Source of the DNA: Gracilaria gracilis
Lineage: Eukaryota; Rhodophyta; Florideophyceae; Gracilariales; Gracilariaceae
DNA length: 64,000 nt
Reading direction: 5' to 3'
NCBI GenBank assembly: GCA_030374805.1
Contig: JARGSG010000189.1
Span: forward strand, 1,550,001 to 1,614,000
Position 1 is the first letter of the stretch; every line of letters begins with the position of its first letter. The translations under genes and the position numbers were made by a program. This document shows, piece after piece, positions 13,401 through 24,762 of the stretch. The notes beneath the pieces are model-generated. The model was not told the origin of the DNA, did no database searches, and saw only the letters and a list, made by a program, of their open reading frames with translations.

Positions 13401-14675
13401 CCATTACCAAAAACCACAAGGGGATATCAGTACATCATCGTAATCACCGACAGGTTCTCGAAGCTCACGCGAGCGATACCCTTGAGGGACACGAAATCGA
13501 CGACCCTCGCGGTGGCGTTCTTGAACAATTGGATCTACCCGTATGGTGCACCGCTTTATCTACTTACCGACAATGGTTCGAACTTAGCTTCGAAGTTCTT
13601 TGAAGCTGTTTGTAACCTCTTGGGTATTAAGCACTACTTCACTACTGCCTACCATCCGCAAACGAATGGGCAAGTGGAGCGCTTTAACCGAACACTGGTA
13701 TCTAGGCTGCGATATTATACGGAAGAACACCAAACTGGTTGGGACGAGCTCGTGCAGCCCTTGACATATGCATATAACCTTCAGGTTCATCGAGCGACGC
13801 AAACTACGCCGTTCGATCTAATACTGTCAAGACACCCACCAGGTATTGTTGTTGAAGGGGACCCATTAGGACAAGAAGCCGCCAGAGCGCTCACACCGTC
13901 ACAGGTCAAACGGAATACCCTTTTGAGGTTGAGACGTGCTCTCAAGTATGCTGAGAGCAAGCTCACAGCATCCCAGAAGCGGTACAAGGAGGACTACGAC
14001 CGAAAGATAACCCAAGTGGTAACTGCTACGCCGGGTCAATATGTCTTTATTGACCACCCTCCGAAAGGAGCTCAGCCACGACCGGGTGATGAGGCCGATG
14101 ATGAAGCTATTGATAGAGATATCAATTCCAAGCTTCTTCCGAAATCATCGGGACCTTTCAAGGTAGTTCGAGCAACCGACCACACGGTGACGGTGAACCA
14201 AGATGGTGTAGAGAATACGATCTCTATTGACCGAATCACGGTTGCACCTCGAACGGTTCAGTCCAGGAAGGAACGCGGAGAATCCGCGCGTGACCCACAA
14301 GCGGTTGCCCTGAGGACTCAGCCCCGGGAAGACGGGACACCCATCGAGGTTAATGATGACGCACAGGGTGACGACCCAGACTACGTACCACCTGCGGGGA
14401 TTACGGTTGCTCCTTCAGAGGAAACACCTACCCCTAGTGGTACTGATGCTCATATAAACCAAAGTGGTGAAACGATACCAGCCCAGGTCTCTAATGAGTT
14501 CTTAGTGGAACGCCTTGTAGGTCACCGCCGTACCCAAGAAGGTCTGAAGTACACAGTACGCTGGTATGGCTGGGGGGCTGACGGTGATACCGCCGAGCCG
14601 CCCTCAGCCATACCACACCATTTCAGGGTAAGCTACTGGAACCGCAAAGGAGAGGACATGCCGAATGATGGGTAA
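10419..14675 (+). CDS. pol: pol region of chromovirus B (protease, RT, RNase H, integrase, chromodomain)
   Basis: The aspartic protease active site reads LDTGAGPN near 10573-10596. Reverse transcriptase with YIDD lies near 12010-12020, RNase H with DTDASD near 12460-12480, and the integrase zinc domain near 13160-13330. The catalytic core runs about 13360-13720 (ITDRFSK, DNGS, NGQVERFNR). A chromodomain with VRWYGWG lies near 14490-14640. The order and motifs are those of a Ty3/gypsy chromovirus. As a fossil it is nearly complete, with a small number of breaks. Confidence 0.88.
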
Positions 14676-15588
14676 AACTTAGAGGTAATGCAGTCCCCCA
14701 AGGAAGGTGGAAAAGCGCATTGTAATGAGGAGTACCAAAGTCGGTTCGGACGCTCACCGGGAAGGTACAACCAGAAGGAAGCATTCCATGACGGTACGTT
14801 TAAGGAGCGGTAGCGCTAAAGACGGACGCACCGTTGTACGCGCGCCGTTGCACACGCGCCATGCACGTGCGCGGCACGCGCGCGAACCCGCACGGTGGAA
14901 ACATTCAAAAAATTGTATCTTTTTATTTGACGAGGCATACGCGCGCTTCTCGTGGCGCGCCGTGCGGAGTAACCGATTCGGTTTACACTATTGTGTGTAG
15001 GGAGCGGGCAACGGCATGGTCAAAAAATCTAAGTATTTTGACCGTGCCGCGCTCCCGAATCGGCCATTCCCAGCCTCTGAAACCCCTTGGTTCTCGAGAT
15101 ACAGACCAAAAGGGTTTTCTGCGTTTTCACTACCATATGGAGGGGTAATTTTCCGGTCAAATATTTTGATTCGCCTTGCAAGTAACCTCCAGGGTGAAAC
15201 ACCGCACGTGCGCCCATGCATGGTGAGAGGCCATGCAGACCAATCCAGGTACATTGCTGGCCACCGCGCGCAAGCGCGTGGCACGTCACCTCACCTCACG
15301 GGGAGGCAAAACCGCTCGCTGCCCCGCGCGGAGGCGAAGCGTCGTACCATCATGGTGAATCCATACTACGAGCACGCAAATGTGGCTCCAGATGGAACCA
15401 ATTTACCTACAAGGAACTACGCTTCACCCACCGTGGTACGCTGGTCTAAGGAAGGGGGAGGGGAGTTATTTTCGCGTTTCCGCCTCGCAATGCCCCTCGA
15501 TGGAAATTGGAACCTAACATGGAAACACATAACTTATAACTTTACTGAAAGAGCAATACCAACAGGGATGCAGAAGTGGTTACGACAA

Positions 15589-18003
15589 TCAACCTGATGG
15601 GTGAGTGGCAAAGTGAGGCCCCGAGGAGCCTCCAGCTGAGGATCCCCGACCCGGAGTGGTGTTCTGATGGGCTCCCGGCCAAGGCTGGAAGAGGTGAGCC
15701 TGGCCTGGAGCCTGGCTAGGCGCGCTACCATGACCCACGGGGGTACTAGTAGGCACGCTGACGCCTGGCATCACGTCGGCACCCATCGGAGGTGGCGCGC
15801 TCGCCTGCGCAACCGACGGAGGTGCCGACGACCCGATGTGGAGAGGAGCCTGCGTAGCGGCTAGAAGGCCGGGGTTCAGGCTAGCACCAAATAGGGGATC
15901 CTCCAAAGGGTTTGTAGGCGTCGGGCCCATGGCCGTCGCTAGGCCTGCCACCTGGTTGGTAGCCATCTGGTAGAGCTCGACCTGGAACCGGTTCCGGAAC
16001 TCACCAATTTGGGAAAAGGATCGCATGTACTGTGCATGACGAGGCAGGATGCTTTCCAGAAGGGTAAGAGCTTCGACCACAGAGGTAGGACCCACCCGCT
16101 GGAAGTTCACCACACAGGCTTGGCGGACCCGAGCCATTAAACCTGAAATGGCCTGGGAGTCCACCTGAGAGGGGACAGGCGCCGCAGCCGCAGCCATGAC
16201 ACCCCCGAGGATAGCCCGCGGATGCCCATCAACCCGTGTGGTACTAGGGAGAAGAGGAGTGGCACCAGTATGGGCAGGCGTATTGCGTCCCTCTGGAGCG
16301 GGAGTAGGCGCTGAAGTGACCACAGGGGTAGCTGCTGGCGATTCCACCACGGTTGGGAATGGCTCGGGACTCCCTGGAGGTCCCTGATCGGTCGGAGCCC
16401 CGGGATAGCGCTGCTCCGCGCGGGATACAACCTTCCAGGACACCGGATCGAAAACCTCCCACCCCTGCTTGGCTCCCCACGGGAAACTCTCCACTTGGGT
16501 AAGCAACGATTCCAGCTGCTCAATAGAGTAGTCCGTACCTGCCACAATGGTTCCGATTCCAAATAGGCGAATGTCGCGAATGACCCTCGGGGGAATGAAG
16601 AACATACGACCAGGAGGTTGCACACCGTCACGGTAAATCTCGGCTTCTCGAGAACGACAATCCCAGTCAATACCGTCACGGGCAGCCTGCAGAGCCAAGA
16701 TGGCCACCAATACGGCCCATTTCGCGAGGGAAATCGACCAAATGAGGTAATACCGATCGTGGTTACGGGTGATGTAGCTCCCGAAGTAAGCCAATACCGG
16801 TGGGGTTGGGACGCTAAGCGACATCGGTACCTCATAGGCATTCCACCATTCAGGTCGGGCCACATACCAAGAGGTTCTTCCCTTATTAGGTTGTGAGAAA
16901 AACTCCACATTATGGAACCCATGCATGACGCGGTTGAAGCTGGACCGGGTGCGAATGCGAGCCTCGGTGGCAGCATCCACCCCCCACCTACGACGGTTAG
17001 CCCAATGGATGGTATTGTAAGGCCTATCGAAGCAAACCAAATGTGGTGAAGCCGGAAGGTACTGCTGCGGAAGGGAGTCGTACTGACAGATCTTCACAAC
17101 CAGACGTCGGTAATAATGGAGCTCCGGTTCAATACGAACATACGGCAGATCGCTGGGATAAAGCGGGGGGATGAAATACCTCATTGGTGTGTGTCGCTGG
17201 CGGCTGTCATAGCACTCCACCCGACCCTGACGAGGTTGAGATTCCTTATCCCGACGGTGGAGCGTTTGGGGGACGGAGCGGAGACGCTCGCAATCCCAAC
17301 GAAACAAACCCAAGTAGGTATCCAAAGTCGGACGGCGCAAGACGCCGGGAAGCGATGTGTTCCCCGGCGCCACTGGCCAGTTCCGACGGTACAGCGTCGC
17401 TTGCGACACCATTCTTGGATCGACCCCGAAGGTACCATGTTGGGAAACGTTCCAGTCGGCCGTGCTGAACGGCTCCAAACCATAATAGGAAATACCACGA
17501 GGAATCTCGGGCTCCGGACCATACGGGTCCCGGATCCCTTCGTGAATCCCTTGAGGTTGATTTGAGGAAGACGGAACCGGCTGGCTCCGAAAACCAGTTT
17601 GGATGCGGGAATGGTACAAAGCAGCACCCCGAGAACCAGATTTGGCAATGCCGCTTCCGCGGCCGCGCGAGGGACCGGCACCCGACATGGTGTGATGAGT
17701 ACCGTGAGGGAGTGGTTGAGACGGCGAGCATTCGACCGCAGGGGTGAAGCGAATCGGCTTTTTATCCACAATGGGTGAGTCACTAGAGCTGATGCTCAAA
17801 ACCTCCACCCGTTCGGGGCCCCATGCTGGTTCAACCATTAAGGTATCGGCATTGGTCGCCGATGGCGCGCCGTCCCTTGAGGTTACCGCGTCCGATTGAC
17901 CAACATGGGGAACCGACAATCGCCGTGTACCGCTACGGGTGCGAGCCCGCACGCTGGTACCAGGGCTACCCATGTGGTTCAGATACGGATCGGGGGTCAC
18001 CAT
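15589..18003 (-). CDS. Antisense ORF of chromovirus B, unknown function
   Basis: An uninterrupted 804-codon frame runs from ATG 18003 (MVTPDPYLN) to 15589, antisense to the element and between pol and the 3' LTR. The N-terminal third is Ser/Pro/Gly-rich. The central part, about 17100-16550, is Trp/Arg/Tyr-rich and matches the antisense frame of chromovirus A at PEWW / PTWW, PPVLAYFGS / PPVLSYLGS, and a hydrophobic LIWSISLAKWA / LWSVVLTEWA segment. The C-terminal third is Pro/Ala/Gln-rich. Preservation of a long open frame in two diverged elements suggests it is translated. The family is unknown to me. A frame imposed by base composition is the main alternative, but the matching residues argue against it. 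Confidence 0.7.
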   Translation of the reverse strand: MVTPDPYLNHMGSPGTSVRARTRSGTRRLSVPHVGQSDAVTSRDGAPSATNADTLMVEPAWGPERVEVLSISSSDSPIVDKKPIRFTPAVECSPSQPLPHGTHHTMSGAGPSRGRGSGIAKSGSRGAALYHSRIQTGFRSQPVPSSSNQPQGIHEGIRDPYGPEPEIPRGISYYGLEPFSTADWNVSQHGTFGVDPRMVSQATLYRRNWPVAPGNTSLPGVLRRPTLDTYLGLFRWDCERLRSVPQTLHRRDKESQPRQGRVECYDSRQRHTPMRYFIPPLYPSDLPYVRIEPELHYYRRLVVKICQYDSLPQQYLPASPHLVCFDRPYNTIHWANRRRWGVDAATEARIRTRSSFNRVMHGFHNVEFFSQPNKGRTSWYVARPEWWNAYEVPMSLSVPTPPVLAYFGSYITRNHDRYYLIWSISLAKWAVLVAILALQAARDGIDWDCRSREAEIYRDGVQPPGRMFFIPPRVIRDIRLFGIGTIVAGTDYSIEQLESLLTQVESFPWGAKQGWEVFDPVSWKVVSRAEQRYPGAPTDQGPPGSPEPFPTVVESPAATPVVTSAPTPAPEGRNTPAHTGATPLLPSTTRVDGHPRAILGGVMAAAAAPVPSQVDSQAISGLMARVRQACVVNFQRVGPTSVVEALTLLESILPRHAQYMRSFSQIGEFRNRFQVELYQMATNQVAGLATAMGPTPTNPLEDPLFGASLNPGLLAATQAPLHIGSSAPPSVAQASAPPPMGADVMPGVSVPTSTPVGHGSAPSQAPGQAHLFQPWPGAHQNTTPGRGSSAGGSSGPHFATHPSG

Positions 18004-18581
18004 AAGCGGATTCAACCTTGTCGGTCGGACGAAAAGCCACGGTGGCGCGAGCCCGCGTAGACAAACCGCAAAGGGGTGCGAAGGTAACCAGAAGGGATAA
18101 CGGTGGAACAACCTCGATGGAGTCAGCGGCAATGCCTCGAAGGGTTGGTACTCGAACCTCGAAGAGACAGAGAGACACGCCGCAACCAAGTGGGCGCCAA
18201 AATCCTTCACGGTACAGTGCCCACACGAGCTCGAAAGCGCAACCCGCCACCCCCACTGGGTATACCGACACGGTAAAAGGGTCCAAGCCGAGCAGCCAAA
18301 AAGGCAGAACCTTGGAGGTATGCAATGGGCGCGCGCCGCGCTCAAACCACCAATGGGAACGAATAGGCTGCCGTCTGTGATAACCAAAGAAGTGGATAGA
18401 GCCGCAATCGGTGATCACCAAGGTGGTGAACGGAGTACGCTCGGCGACGCAGAGCCGATGCGACGCACGGCGCGAGATGGCACGAAGGCTGCGACAGGGA
18501 CCAAATTGGTACGACGATGCAACCGACTTGGTGAAAGGATCTAGGAGCCACGAGGGCGTGGCTCAGGGTAGGAAGGGGGTC

Positions 18582-19090
18582 TGTAGTACAATGAGATTTC
18601 AATGGGTTGGTGCCACGTGGGTCTACTGGTGCGCCTTGCTGGCTGCACTGTACCCAATTGGTATTCTGTATTTTATAATTTCTAATATCTAATTTATAGT
18701 CTAGGATACTTTAGCATTGCTGGCCCATGACAGTAGGTCATGGGCACAGCCGATGACGTCATGCCCGCATGGGAGATCGGCGTCGGTGCACCTTGTATAT
18801 ATTGTGGTGCACCTCGCCTTCCCCCTCGGGTATTGTAAAGTCAGGCACCATTAGGGCAGTAACTATACCATCTTGGTCACTTGCTACTCTATTACTATTC
18901 AGGTTTTACCGCGCGTCGACGTCTACTACCGTACACCTACACGGTCTAGACTAGTTGCCCCGCCGTTTGCCCCTGCGGGTTTCAGGTGCCCTACTACCAT
19001 ATTGGTTGTGTGTTTTTTTCCTTTAGGTTGAGCCCTCGCGCGCTCCCTCTACCAGGCGGACCCCACACCTTATCGGTATTTGTACGACAT
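18582..19090 (+). repeat. 3' LTR of chromovirus B
   Basis: This is the second copy of the 509 bp LTR, directly preceded by a polypurine tract (GGTAGGAAGGGGG, ending 18579). It differs from the 5' LTR at about six sites by eye. Confidence 0.92.
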
Positions 19091-19096
19091 ATATTG

Positions 19097-20256
19097 GGAG
19101 AAGCCAGACTTCCAAAGTTTAGTTTCTTAAGTACCTCTCTTGGAGCTATGGTCATTTCCAAAAATTTGATTCAATTGCTGAGGCAACAGAAGGCACAAAA
19201 AAGTAACATCGTGAGAAGCAGAACACCCAAATTCTGGACATGCTTACAAAAAAAGCCAAAATAGCATAACAACGCAGAGCATGAAAGCAATTTGAAGAAA
19301 ATAGGGCAAAATAATGAGCCGGGCGCTACGACGAGGCTGTTTTGTTGCTTCCTTCGTTGAGAATGAGAGCGGCAATTGCAAAACAGAAGTTTTTTTTCGC
19401 TCACATGAAGCGCGTGGCAAAGTTAGATCTGGAAGAATTTGCATTGCGGTACTGAGAAAACTTGACGGCCATTACAGGCCAAATATCATTGTCTGCAGTG
19501 AAATAAATAGATTTAATATATTAATATATATTAGAATTGTGGAACCCCGGGACGGTTTTCAGCGCTTTGGCTACCATCGTTTAACACTACTTGTTTTGTT
19601 TGTTATTCTTCACTACGTTCTTCTTTCGCCAATCTGCCTTTTATAGTGCAAAACAAAAAGCCAGAGCTGGCTGCCAGCTTTGTATAAAATATCTAAAGAT
19701 TTCGACACAAGGAATTTTTTTTTGAAACTGGGTTTTTAAAACTGTTCAACCTTTTTGGGCACCCCACAGTACGACCTTTAAATTGCGTAGATTCTTCGGC
19801 TCCCGTATTTGTGCGTGGTTTGGATGTTGAATGTAGCTATTTGAATTTGGGGTACACAAATAAAATTGAATATATCTCATATTGAAAAAAATAAAAGAAT
19901 TTGTACGTATTATTTTTGTGTGATTCAAACTAAGTAAATAGACATTGAAATGAACCAACGTGATATTATATGTCAAACCTGATGCCGACATATTTGAGTG
20001 TTTGCATGAATCACATACTTGAGAGCTTTTTAAATAGCATGAATTCATCTGACATCGGTTTTCACTGCAATGAAAAAAAACTTTAGAAAAAGTTTGAAAA
20101 TCTCAAAAGCTTTTTATCTGTTCAAAATAATTACATTTTGGGTCCGAATGACTTACAGAGACAGTTTGGGTACCTCTGAGTTTGGATATAGGGTATATTT
20201 GATATCCTATCTCCGGCGGCAGAATTCCCGCTTGTTTCATGTGAAGGCGTCAGTGC
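19097..20256. other. AT-rich stretch, no supported gene
   Basis: About 1.2 kb with only short accidental frames, A/T homopolymers and no recognisable domain. The target site of chromovirus B lies at its left edge. Confidence 0.5.
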
Positions 20257-22293
20257 ATGTTGGTTTCATCAAGTGCTTTTGAGAACAAGAGAATTTCTGA
20301 TGCCTCGGTCTTTCGATGTCGTATGTGGTTCGTGCGCAATCGGTGCGTAACCGAGATACTTCGCCGGCGCGGGGTGACGTCTGGTGGGTCTGTCATACAT
20401 CACATGTCCAAGTTGAGCAATCAACCTCATGACTTCTCACAGACGACCACTTTAGACTTCGAATCCACCGCCACAGCTATGGATGATAGGGCTGACAGAG
20501 CAGAGGAGGTATCTTTCTTCATTTCATACACAGGTAAGATGTCATTGGCCAAGTTTAGCGAGCTGATCGAGCACGATAGCCTCGCCAGTAAGAGGTTGTG
20601 GATGGATTTGATCTGTGTTTGTCAGTTTTCATGGACTGAGCGGAAGGATGAGGAAATGAAGCAGTTCAAACAGGGGTTTCTGTACGAGCTACGCAACCGG
20701 ATAGGTTCCATTGGAACAGATGCGCTCCTGGTGAGCCGCTAGGACGACTGGATGATGACACTAGGTAAGATATGGGTACTATGGGAGCTCTTTTCGACTG
20801 TCTATGGCGAGGCGTGGCTTGATGTGCTGTTCACTAAGCCGGAGGAGGCACGGTTCATCGAGGACGTCGTACGAACGACTGGCGGGCTGGAGAGAATCGA
20901 CGAATCCGTGTCGAAAGTGGACGCAAATAACGCGTGGTCGTTTGTGCCAGAGGACAGAAGCATGATCCTCAACCTGATGGAGGAGAGTGACGGTGTATTT
21001 AACGTGAATAAGACGGTTCTGAAATGTATGCGCGCATGGTTTGTCAGCAGGGCGGAAGATTTCTACAATCGCCTGGAACAACGAGGGGAAAACGTCGACC
21101 TGTACCGTGGTACTCTCATCCCGTTGCACATGAGTTTCGGTGACATTGCGACTGCAATGCGGATGGGACGTGAAAAGATTGAGAGTGTCGCTAACAAGTT
21201 TGGGAAAGCACATGAACTCACATTAGCTGAGATGAACCAACTAGCGCTTACGCTGTCCTACGATGGGATGCCATCGAGCATGAAAGAGGCTGAGGTGTTG
21301 TTGAAAGATGTGGTGAAAAAGAGTGAAGTACAGTTCGGGGCGGACCATGACATCTCCGTAGAAGCACATCAAATTCTGGCTTCCCTAATGCGGCAGCGAA
21401 GGCGTAGCAATGATGCCGAGTAGTACATTTGCAAGGCTCTGTCGTCACATGTACGGCTGCACGGTAGCGATCACCCGAACACAATGCCAATTAAGGAAGA
21501 CCTGGAGATTCTATCCGAAAAGGATACCATCTCTGACGATGAGGTTTTCCAGTTCCGAACACTAGATGAGCTGCGGGCTCAGCTCGGGTCGAAGCATCCA
21601 AAGACGCTGGAGGCAATGACTTCTCTCGCGAACTATATGGAGGAGGACAAGCTGTCTAAAGCTGGAGCACTTTACCGTGAGATCATGCGCACGATGACAG
21701 AGCAGTTGGGAGCTGAAAATGACCTAAGGCTAACAGCTGTCAAAGCTCTGGCGTCAGTTCTTCACCGCGACGGCAAGCTGGATGCTTCGGAACACTTATT
21801 CCGGGAGGCCTTTGCCATTGAAAAAACGAAGCTCGGTGAGGAGCACTCCACCACACTGGAAACAATGGACAACTTATGTACCGTGCTTGACGATAACGGC
21901 CGGCTGGAAGAAGCCGACCAGCTTTCTCTAAAATGTGTGGCGTGCAGTGAACGCAGTCTGGGCAAGGAGCATCCGGAGACGTTGACGTTTGCTCATAACA
22001 GAGCCCAGCTACTGTTCGGACAGGAAAGAGGACAAGAGGCTGAGCGACTCTTGCGCGACGTGGTGCATCGTCATAGTTCCGCTCTCGGCGAATCTCACCC
22101 CGATACAATCCGAGTTTCAGCGAACCTGGGGTTGATGGTAACGCCTCTTGGTGACTTGGAAGGTGGAATCTCACTCGTTGAGGCAGCCGTTCGCAGTGCT
22201 ACCAGGTCTCTGGGGGAAGGCCATTCAATATCTGTTCACGTGGAAGACATTCGAAAAGGATTGAGTGAAGACATTCAAGAATCGGTTGAATGA
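20257..22293 (+). pseudogene. TPR (kinesin-light-chain-like) protein with N-terminal TIR-like domain, disrupted
   Basis: One reading frame runs from ATG 20257 (alternative ATGs 20404, 20479) to TGA 22291-22293, interrupted by two in-frame TAGs at 20740-20742 and 21421-21423. The N-terminal part (about 20500-20900) has the pattern FISYT ... LICVCQF ... LLVS ... WVLWELF. It resembles a TIR-like domain common in algal, oomycete and fungal TPR proteins. From about 21150 come about 42-residue TPR units with the signature LG-x2-HP-x-TL. The first TAG falls where relatives usually have Trp, the second inside an AE-x-YICKAL helix. Such proteins are often signalling or self/non-self scaffolds. Homology continues past both stops, so decay is recent. 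Readthrough is possible but unsupported. Confidence 0.75.
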
Positions 22294-22324
22294 CGGTTTT
22301 GGACAACACTGATGAAGACATGTA

Positions 22325-22361
22325 GGGCGCAGACAAGGTCATGATGACCTTGTCTGCGCCC
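22325..22361. promoter_or_regulatory. Perfect 18 bp hairpin 3' of the TPR gene
   Basis: Arms 22325-22342 and 22344-22361 are exact inverse complements with a single-base centre (core GGTCATGATGACC). It lies 31 bp after the TPR stop codon and would form a very stable stem in the 3' UTR or a cruciform in DNA. Function unknown. Confidence 0.7.
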
Positions 22362-23005
22362 TTCATATTTTCGCCATGATGATGGCGCAAGCGTTCGGTA
22401 GCTTCAGCATCGAGCAAGAACGCATAATGTCACAACCCGCAAGAGACTTTGCCGTGAGTCAGAAATGCAGGCGACAGGACAAAACGACTGCCACATGAGC
22501 ACCCCGCTTCAGGGCGCTGAGCAAACCATGGAAGAGTACCAACGGTAGCGCTCTTACCACGCGTTGCGGGGGACCCGTTGGGCCTTGCAGCCTTTCACCG
22601 AAGCTGATCATCAGCAAATGATTTGCCTCGCTTCGTCGTTTTCCGTGTCTCTCGAGCCATGGACGGCCCCACGCGCGTCGCCGTTGTCGAAAGTGTGAGC
22701 TAACCCTTCAGTAACCCTTTAACTACATACCAACTTTATAAAGTATTACAAATCAATGAAATTGTGTCATGAAATTTCTCGACAGGGAGTTTCTTTCTAC
22801 CTTCGCTCAGAAAATGGCATCTCGAGTCTCGACATGCGAAACTTCGGGACAATTTTCAACGAAAACTGGGATGCGATGAAAATGAAATTGGATGGGTCTT
22901 TAGAACAATAATTAAATTCTTCGAAATCCAGATCGAGCAATGATTATATTCGGCCCATTGATAGTTGTGTGTTCAGAGTTGGACGGCAAAAATCCAACTA
23001 CATTT

Positions 23006-23055
23006 ATCTACAGGTTGTCATCTTCGATGTCATACGAAGGTGACAACCTGTAGAT
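23006..23055. repeat. 21 bp inverted repeat with 8 nt loop
   Basis: Arms 23006-23026 and 23035-23055 pair with one T/G difference, which would be a wobble pair in RNA. The loop is ATGTCATA. No gene is adjacent. Confidence 0.65.
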
Positions 23056-23698
23056 GTATCTCGACATTGGCCAGCTTATTTTGAAGGCACCGAGCTTTCC
23101 ATTGCACATGTAGATATTGATGCATGTCATACGCAATCTTTTGTTTTTCCGGGAATGGAAATATACGGTTACGTGATATGACGCCAAAGAGTCGTCGCAT
23201 GGACAAGAAGTATATTTTGAAAACTTGGAATTGAGCTCTCATCTGGTGGATTGTTTCTTATTTTGTGTCTACCTTACTCTTTGTTGTCTCCCGATTATAT
23301 CTTGTCGTCAAGCTCGTCTCTCGCCTCTTCTATTCTTGCGTCACTTGTTTACGGAGACCTACCTGACGATCCCGAGCTTATACAAATAGTGGAAACCCTT
23401 ATTTGAAGGCCAACGATCCACCAGGTGGAAGTGATGCTAAACTAAGGCTTCTGCCACAAACTCTGATTTTAAATGAGAAACACAGGGAGAAAACGCTATC
23501 TATCCATTGCGTAGAGGAAAATGAAAACATCTAAAAAATGGGCGTATATCATTAGCATTGCAATCTCTTAAATTTCTGGATTTCTTTTATGTAGCTACTT
23601 TCACAGCACTGCGTCCTTCTTCACGGCGTATTGCTTGATCAAGAATCCACGACATCTGTCAATTTGCACTCACGTCATGGTTGTTCTTAGTTCCTTTG

Positions 23699-23699
<1 letters not shown>

Positions 23700-23733
<34 letters not shown>
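23700..23733. repeat. (CA)n microsatellite
   Basis: About 17 uninterrupted CA dinucleotides. It produces spurious Thr-His and Val-Cys frames on the two strands. Confidence 0.9.
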
Positions 23734-23734
<1 letters not shown>

Positions 23735-24762
23735 CGTGGTTGCTCTTGCTCTTCGTCTGGGAATTGCTTTTGCTTGCTTGTCTAGTCCGTCGCTCGATTG
23801 CACTGATCAGTTCATGGGGATATTGCACGTGAAAACAAATCACATTTTCCGGATATAGAATTTTGGTCACTGCAACAGTTTAACTGTATCTGTCCAATAG
23901 ACTTTTCTTCTTGTTATGATTACAATTTACTTTCCGTTTCAATTTGAATGAATGAGGTAAGAATCATTTTTGTCATATCGAAGGCTAAACGGGGCTTTGT
24001 AAATCCAGTTGCACCCTTTTGGGCCCAGTTACAGTTTTCTCCGAGAGTGGACTTTTACATAAACTTTCAGTTCAACATAGATTTTAGGCACCGCAAAGTC
24101 GGTGAACTGACGACATTGTATTTTTTTGACATAAATAAATACCTTGACCAGGAAAACCAGAACTTTTCTCAATCAGAATATGAAGTGCTTCTGTTATTAA
24201 AAAGTATAATCAATATGAGTATTCCGAAAAACAAATGATTTAGATGGTATGAAAAGAATTAATATCTCGCGGCTTCTCGAAAGGGTGCGGTAGCACATCG
24301 TGAAGAGCAATGTGTATGAGAGTGCAGACCGCTTACTATTCCATCTTTAACTAAAGAAGAAACACAAGCAGTTAGCAGGCATATCATATATGATTATTAT
24401 GTACGACTTGGAATGGAAACCTGGAACCGATTTGGGAACGCCTTCCTAACTTGGAAGAAGCGGCGCCCATTGCTCCTCACAGGTGCAACAAATGGGGATT
24501 AGTGTGGAGATCAGATGAAAATGAGGGATACGGCGCATGTACTCCTGGTTTGAAAGGAGAAAGACCTGCTCAGAAGTTTTTCGTTCACGGTTAAAAGACG
24601 CTCCGGTGTTGATCATAGATAGCCCATAGGGAAGCAAAGCTGACATTAGAGGAATCGACAAGGTAACTTCGTCCACGTATACTCCAGTACAGTAAAGATA
24701 TTTCTGTCGTTTATCTGCGTCCGCATTTAACTTCGGGGCTGAAAGATAAGCAACCTGAGCTG

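Larger units (their letters stand above)
7582..19090 (+). mobile_element. Ty3/gypsy chromovirus B, full length
   Basis: The element is bounded by two 509 bp LTRs (7582-8090, 18582-19090) that begin TGTAGTACA and end TACGACAT. It is flanked by ATATTG on both sides (last base of the left copy at 7581, right copy 19091-19096), a 5-6 bp target duplication. Internal order: gag, protease, reverse transcriptase, RNase H, integrase, chromodomain, antisense ORF, polypurine tract, LTR. The LTRs differ at about six positions by eye, about 1 %, so the insertion is recent. The coding region looks nearly whole but has a handful of breaks. Confidence 0.92.
22362..24762. other. 2.4 kb without a supported gene
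   Basis: AT-rich intergenic DNA. It contains a hairpin (23006-23055) and a CA repeat (23700-23733). A 96-codon frame at 23948-24238 has no recognisable domain and is probably accidental. Confidence 0.5.

Noticed and set aside
14999-15170. Imperfect hairpin around GGTCAAAA ... TTTTGACC inside chromovirus B as a possible nested MITE
   Set aside because: Arms are short and imperfect, and no target duplication is visible.
7500-19264. Short open stretches on both sides of chromovirus B that might belong to one interrupted frame
   Set aside because: Too short, no recognisable domain, and possibly part of another old element, so no gene is called.
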